A stretch of DNA of 64,000 nt from Muricea muricata (taxonomy: Eukaryota > Cnidaria > Anthozoa > Malacalcyonacea > Plexauridae), in NCBI GenBank assembly GCA_963855995.1, contig OY979730.1, positions 2,790,501-2,854,500 on the forward strand, written 5' to 3'. Position 1 is the first letter of the stretch. Each line of letters starts with the position of its first letter. The notes under the pieces are model-generated. The model made no database searches and was not told the DNA's origin. It saw nothing but the letters and a program-made list of their open reading frames with translations. Made by a program: the position numbers and the translations under genes. Of this stretch, positions 60,901 to 64,000 are shown piece after piece.

Positions 60901-63900
60901 ACAATGTTCCACCAACGGTTTGCTCGATGAGATTAGTTGCTCGATAATTGGTCGGGATTCGTCTTTTTCCTTTTCAAGTTCCTAAATTCAGAGGAAAGTG
61001 TCAGGTTTACTTCGGTAGCAGTTACAAATTAAGTCTGAACTACAAGACACCACTTATTCCAAAACGGCTGCAACAGGAAGATCACATGAAAACGATGTCA
61101 TAAAGGCCAGCTGTAACGTGTTTACTATTTCACTAGTAAACTTTGTGCAGAAAAATTCAAAATCGCATTCAGTGTATCGTGATGTAAAGTCTAACTTTAC
61201 ATTAAGCTGAATAACGCCATCTGTTCTAAACTGTAATGCGTAGAATTCCATTAGAAGTCTTTTCTTCTACAGGAAGAAAATTGAACTATACTAATTTTAT
61301 TTACACTAAGATACTATGTCAGTCATCGACTGTATTCGTTCGAAGTCTACAACAGGAAGAAAACTAGGGTACCTTAGCTGTGTCATCTTGTTTGTTGATA
61401 ACTTCGAGATCCGAAGACACATTCTTGATGGCTTTCGCTTTTTCTTCCATCGAATCCAGCGAAACCTTCAAATGTTCGAATGCTTCGGCGTACTGTACAG
61501 ATGACGTGACCACTTCTTCCAAGACTGCCAAGCGTTTTGTCACTTTACCCATGATGCCTTCCCAGCGTCTGCTGAGGTCTGTCACCTTTTCTTCCAGTTC
61601 TTGTTTGTCTGGGCCAGCGGCTTTCTCGCTGAGCTGCTGGGACTTAGATTGGATATCTTGGTAAGCCAAATCATGCGCCAGAATGTCTTTGTGAAGATCC
61701 TGGAAAATAAACAACAATTCCTTGTGAGCGATTTGATAAATTTCTTAAATCCTTAGCATACTAATGAACATTTTTGGGAAACCATTGTTTCCCGTCACTG
61801 TTTCCCCTGTTTGTCTACCTCAGGAAACATTGATGAAACAAAATTTGCTTCTCACAGAAGAAAAAACAAATGCAAGCATTGTTTCCCACCTTGCCCACAT
61901 GTTTCTGGCAGGCGAAACATTGTTTACCCAATTACTTATGTGCAAGCAATGTCTTAAGCTGGTGCAAAACTTTAAGATTTTTGCCAAGCAATGTTTCTCA
62001 CAAAAATGCTTCCAAGCATCAGGTTGATGGAACAGTAGTTGGATGCTGTTGTTAGGTGCTGGCAACATCAATGGTAATTGTTGATAATAATACAAGTATA
62101 TCAACAGATACTCCTACGTGTCGCCGTTATACATTACAAACCCAAAGAATCCTCACCTCTACATCTTTTTGTTGTACGCTACACTCCTCGGGATTTCCAG
62201 AGATCGGAGCTTCTTTCGCCAATGTTCGTTCCGTCGTCGTCAACCATCGTAGGAACTCGTCAAGATTGTCATGGAAACTTTGACTGTCAGTCAAAGAGCT
62301 CTCTAGCAGCTCACAGCGTTCATTTACTTTCAGTTTGATCTCATTCACAGGTTCTTTAATTTTCTTTATTTTCTCATTTACTTTCCTCGTTGTTTCAGGG
62401 TTGTTACTGCTCTCTGCGATACTCTCGCCAAGTTTCTTTGCGTTCTCGATGTCCTTATCGCGTTTCTCAACATCCTCTTTTACATTCTGTTCAACAAATA
62501 AGATTGAACAATACCACTTAGAGTTTTTGGGGTTTATAAACGAACTATGATGAAAACTGCTATTATGGCAACCAGAAAATGACAATAATGAAAAAAAACG
62601 AAAAGAAAGGCATCTAGTACGAATTTTCTGCTCTGTAAGTATTATTGCCCTCGCGATGAACAGCTTTTCTATGGCCGGTTGGAAAGTCGTTTACATTAAA
62701 CGGTGGTCAGGTCAAACACTTTAAGATTTTGTAATTAACGAACCCATCAATATTATGGAATAAATATCTATTTCTATATTATGTAACTGTTCTTCTCAGT
62801 TAAAAAAACATTTACAGGTAGCTGGTTTGTTTATACAATGTACAAACTTAGTTTATATTACTGACTTGTCTGCCTTTGATACAACCGCCCATGGAAAGCA
62901 ACAAATGTTTGCCTGCGAACTACCATAAATGCATGATTTCTCACCTCGGCTTCTCGCAGTTGTTTCTTAATTTCATCAGGGTCGGTACCAATGCCTTTAT
63001 CGTCCCAGCTCTTTACTACTTCAAATACTGTAATAACCCATCTCTCAATCACGATAATCTCCTCGTCAAACTCGTTCGCTTTATCTGAATCTGCCTTTTG
63101 TTTTTCTGCCAATTCCGCCAGGTCAGCGGCCAAAGCTCCGTATCTGCTCTTGGTATCTTCTAGCGTTTTCTTCACGGGACTGCTGTCGCCATTGAAGGAG
63201 TCGACCTTCGTAATCGTACTCACGCCAATAACGTCCAAGTCACCTACATCTGTTTCGATATTGTTCACTTCTGCCAGAAGGTCCTGAAAAAATATTTTGT
63301 ATAAGATACAACACACAGGAGTTCCTTTCAGTGGCGAAGCCAGCCCGACATTTGGTTATGCAAATGCAATTGTTCAGTGTTTACAGACCGTATAAGGAAT
63401 CAATTTTTCAAGAAATGAATAATGATAATGATTTAAATTTGCATAACATGACCAAATTGTCGGGCTGGTTTTGCTACTGGTTTCTTTCCGCCATCTAGAT
63501 TCTATTTCTGCATTAAGGAGCTGCCTGATTTCAACTGAACCGTGGAACAATCAACTCGAATTTAAGGTAACACGGTTAAGGTCTCTTCTTCCTTTGCTTT
63601 CCTCTAGTAACAACGCAGGGTGAATTTCCTAAACTTTCAGGAAGTTTAGAACTGTTCTTATTCAAATTCCATCAAGAGATGACGCTTTATTGATGTTTCG
63701 AGGGAATACAATCTGACCTATCTAATGCATTACAAAAAATCATACCTGCACTTTTTGAATTTCCAGTTGATTCTTGTCGACATCAACTCCCAGAGGATTT
63801 ACAGACTTCAGATCATTTTCACAACGGTCTAGGACTTGTACTATAGGTTCCAGTCTTTTGTTAAACTCGCCAAGCAATGTATCCGCTGCACTCAATCTTG

Positions 63901-64000
63901 CTGCAGTTTCATTCAGACCAACTTGTAACTTCTCCCAACGTTCGGCTACGTCATTAAATTCGTCGTTTATTTTGTCGTTGTCTTTCTTTGCCAGTTCTGT
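39327..64000 (-). CDS. Spectraplakin (MACF1/dystonin/Shot family), C-terminal part
   Basis: Thirty-one coding exons run in phase from the right edge (partial exon 63746-64000) to TAA at 39327-39329, encoding 3296 aa. Order: about 26 spectrin repeats, a linker, a paired EF-hand, a GAS2 domain, and a basic Ser/Thr/Arg tail. This is the C-terminal half of spectraplakins, giant linkers that bind actin at the N-terminus and microtubules through GAS2 plus tail. The N-terminal calponin-homology and plakin domains must lie right of the window. After the GAS2 domain, the conserved NDPC...GRTN stretch continues across the last junction as in MACF1 and dystonin. MACF1-type and dystonin-type cannot be separated, since most invertebrates have a single gene. 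Nesprin and dystrophin are excluded by the GAS2 domain. Confidence 0.94.
40267..40592 (-). CDS. GAS2 (GAR) domain exons
   Basis: Exons 40470-40592 and 40267-40384. The domain starts near [17 protein letters not shown] (Cys-x-Cys of the zinc site), continues [20 protein letters not shown] and ends [23 protein letters not shown]. All family hallmarks are intact, including the GGGW turn. The domain binds and stabilises microtubules. The exon join (AGA|TTC) is phase 0. Confidence 0.94.
40907..41149 (-). CDS. Candidate alternative first exon of a short GAS2-only spectraplakin isoform
   Basis: In the intron between the EF-hand and GAS2 exons an open frame begins with ATG at 41149 (or 41140, in the context ATGGCGGC). 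It encodes about 80 acidic residues ([10 protein letters not shown]..., SDDEVDDC) and ends at donor AAG|GTATTC at 40907. That donor is phase 0, as the first GAS2 exon requires. A transcript starting here would make a protein of about 365 aa with the GAS2 domain and microtubule tail only. No family match supports the 80 residues, so this stays a hypothesis. Confidence 0.4.
41917..42254 (-). CDS. Spectraplakin EF-hand pair
   Basis: Exons 42137-42254 and 41917-42014. The first loop is canonical ([12 protein letters not shown], about 42169-42204), with acidic residues at positions 1, 3 and 5 and Gly at 6, and should bind calcium. The second ([10 protein letters not shown]) lacks the acidic ligands of the usual D-x-N-x-D-G loop and is shorter, so it probably does not bind calcium. 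The junction ACA codon is restored across the intron. Confidence 0.88.
42331..42687 (-). CDS. Last incomplete spectrin repeat and linker exon
   Basis: 119 codons, phase 0 at both ends. It begins like a spectrin repeat ([17 protein letters not shown]), has a Ser/Arg/Lys-rich insert ([18 protein letters not shown]), then resumes with [20 protein letters not shown] and ends with FSFEEWKKR. In MACF1 and dystonin this W-F/R block directly precedes the EF-hands, which fits the next exon. Confidence 0.88.
42751..42930. mobile_element. SINE copy 3, arranged as an inverted pair
   Basis: The left part (GATGTTTGTGGTGTTACTCTGAG) has the SINE tail block in one orientation. The right part (CATATTTTTCACCTTACCCC, TGGATATAAATTCAAAGTAACG, CCACAAAC) is the same block inverted. 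Between them is a B-box GGTTTGATTCCC. It lies in the spectraplakin intron 42688-43065. Confidence 0.65.
43066..54977 (-). CDS. Spectraplakin spectrin repeats, left block
   Basis: Exons: 54645-54977, 53944-54270, 52829-53479, 52136-52465, 51435-51764, 50622-51269, 49757-50083, 49045-49362, 48536-48862, 47974-48303, 47542-47868, 46976-47308, 46546-46875, 45887-46213, 45216-45542, 44553-44719, 44290-44449, 43786-44112 and 43066-43401. Most are 106-112 codons and phase 0 at both ends. 52829-53479 and 50622-51269 hold two repeats each (217 and 216 codons). 44553-44719 and 44290-44449 split a single 109-codon repeat. Helix A motifs such as RWEELN, RWDALS, RWDDL and KGWQEL recur once per repeat. Confidence 0.94.
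43500..43568. repeat. TCTGCAGTCTT family, partial copy
   Basis: TAAAATTTATTTAAACACGAGC then TTTCGACCGCCAGTCTGCAGTC matches the left half of the foldback at 20686-20834 but has no right half. It lies directly beside SINE copy 4. Confidence 0.55.
43562..43737 (-). mobile_element. tRNA-derived SINE, copy 4
   Basis: It carries the shared tail block (TGTTTGTAGTGTTATTCCGAG ... GGGCAAGCTAAAAAATATG) and, on the minus strand, an A-box-like TTGCTCAGTTGG (plus 43681-43692). It ends in CGAGTAACACCAA. It lies in the spectraplakin intron 43402-43785. Confidence 0.65.
44818..45192. mobile_element. Degenerate foldback element in a spectraplakin intron
   Basis: The left arm carries AACTGGAACC and, inward, CGTATATCAAA then AGCTATTAAAAA. 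The right arm carries the complements TTTTTAATAGCT, TTTGATATACG and GTTCCAGTT in mirrored order. The arms are about 130 bp and moderately diverged. Confidence 0.65.
45595..45845. repeat. TGGTATGG-type low-complexity repeat
   Basis: About 250 bp of irregular GGTATGGTATGGT, GGTTTGGTGTGATG and related words, with strong purine-pyrimidine strand asymmetry. It lies in the spectraplakin intron 45543-45886. Confidence 0.8.
53553..53797. mobile_element. MITE with GGGGCCGGTTGTT termini
   Basis: CTGGGGCCGGTTGTTGGAAG at the left and CTTGGAACAACCGGCCCCAG at the right are inverted repeats, and pairing continues inward for about 50 bp (AAACGGTGG / CCACCGTTT). No coding content is present. A one-arm relative occurs at 62671-62725. 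Confidence 0.8.
54978..59717. other. Large spectraplakin intron, otherwise empty
   Basis: This 4.7 kb intron is several times longer than its neighbours. Apart from the candidate first exon at 56036-56230, I found no supported coding sequence, RNA gene or strong foldback. It has a G-run near 58810. Its size and the candidate exon suggest an internal promoter. Confidence 0.5.
56036..56230 (-). CDS. Candidate alternative first exon inside the largest spectraplakin intron
   Basis: Within the 4.7 kb intron (54978-59717) an ATG at 56230, preceded by an in-frame TAA two codons earlier, opens 65 codons ([13 protein letters not shown]..., [12 protein letters not shown]). The frame ends at AAAGAG|GTATTC (56036), a phase-0 donor that joins in frame to the repeat exon 54645-54977. 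It could start an isoform lacking all upstream repeats. There is no homology evidence. Confidence 0.3.
59718..64000 (-). CDS. Spectraplakin spectrin repeats, right block
   Basis: Exons: 63746-64000 (cut by the window), 62945-63283, 62157-62486, 61373-61699, 60658-60981 and 59718-60050. Each complete exon is 108-113 codons long, begins and ends in phase 0, and encodes one three-helix spectrin repeat. The conserved Trp of helix A is visible (for example RWEKL, RRWEGI, QWDAV) with heptad Leu/Val/Ile. The first partial exon is in frame from base 64000. Confidence 0.93.
62671..62725. repeat. Single arm of the GGGGCCGGTTGTT MITE family
   Basis: GGCCGGTTGGAAAGTCGTTTA then AAACGGTGGTCAGGTCAAA matches the left arm of the element at 53553-53797. 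No opposite arm is found within a few hundred bases, so it is a truncated copy. Confidence 0.55.
63329..63479. mobile_element. hAT-type MITE, 151 bp, with target duplication
   Basis: The element begins CAGTGGCGAAGCCAGCCCGA and ends TCGGGCTGGTTTTGCTACTG, terminal inverted repeats of the hAT style. Pairing extends inward over TTATGCAAAT / ATTTGCATAA. Flanking 8-mers GTTCCTTT (63321-63328) and GTTTCTTT (63480-63487) differ by one base, fitting an 8-bp target-site duplication. It lies in the spectraplakin intron right of 63283. Confidence 0.85.

Overview
The window is nuclear DNA of an intron-rich animal that is not a vertebrate. Coding exons are cut by GT-AG introns of roughly 0.1-1.5 kb, and the AT-rich non-coding DNA holds many small foldback (MITE-like) elements, tRNA-derived SINEs, a LINE tail and short satellites. 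The gene set (spectraplakin, ankyrin TRP channel, Ufm1 protease, DH-PH Rho exchange factor) is metazoan. The style fits a cnidarian or another marine invertebrate, but nothing read here fixes the phylum.

Layout. (1) 1566-8616 on +: a two-exon gene whose giant 6.3 kb exon encodes a very acidic, low-complexity protein; a short second exon adds a C-terminal SPRY domain. (2) 10809-26080 on -: a 27-exon gene that I reassembled with every junction in phase. It encodes a protein of about 1464 aa with a disordered N-terminus, a RhoGEF (DH) domain, a PH domain and 17 consecutive MORN repeats. Genes 1 and 2 converge, and a 19-bp minisatellite of about 0.55 kb lies at the 3' end of gene 2. (3) 27678-33676 on -: an 8-exon, 953-aa ankyrin-repeat TRP-type cation channel. 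(4) 35485-37707 on -: a 5-exon, 215-aa Ufm1-specific protease 1 (UFSP1) with Cys and Asp-Pro-His catalytic motifs intact. (5) 39327-64000 on -, running off the right edge: the C-terminal 3296 aa of a spectraplakin (MACF1/dystonin/Shot family). It has about 26 spectrin repeats, mostly one per phase-0 exon, then two EF-hands, a GAS2 domain and a basic Ser/Thr/Arg tail with an SxIP motif. Two extra ATG-started exons inside it end in phase-0 donors and could start short isoforms.

The four minus-strand genes run head to tail and show no sign of operon-like coupling. Two of them (gene 2 and the spectraplakin) concern the actin/microtubule cytoskeleton, but I see no evidence that the neighbourhood is functional.

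The accessory content lies in introns and intergenic DNA: several foldback elements (one hAT-like with an 8-bp target duplication), a tRNA-SINE family with four copies, a degenerate LINE 3' end, telomere-like CCCTAA repeats inside a foldback, and 19-bp, 21-bp and roughly 100-bp tandem repeats. No CRISPR, bacterial or viral genes were seen.
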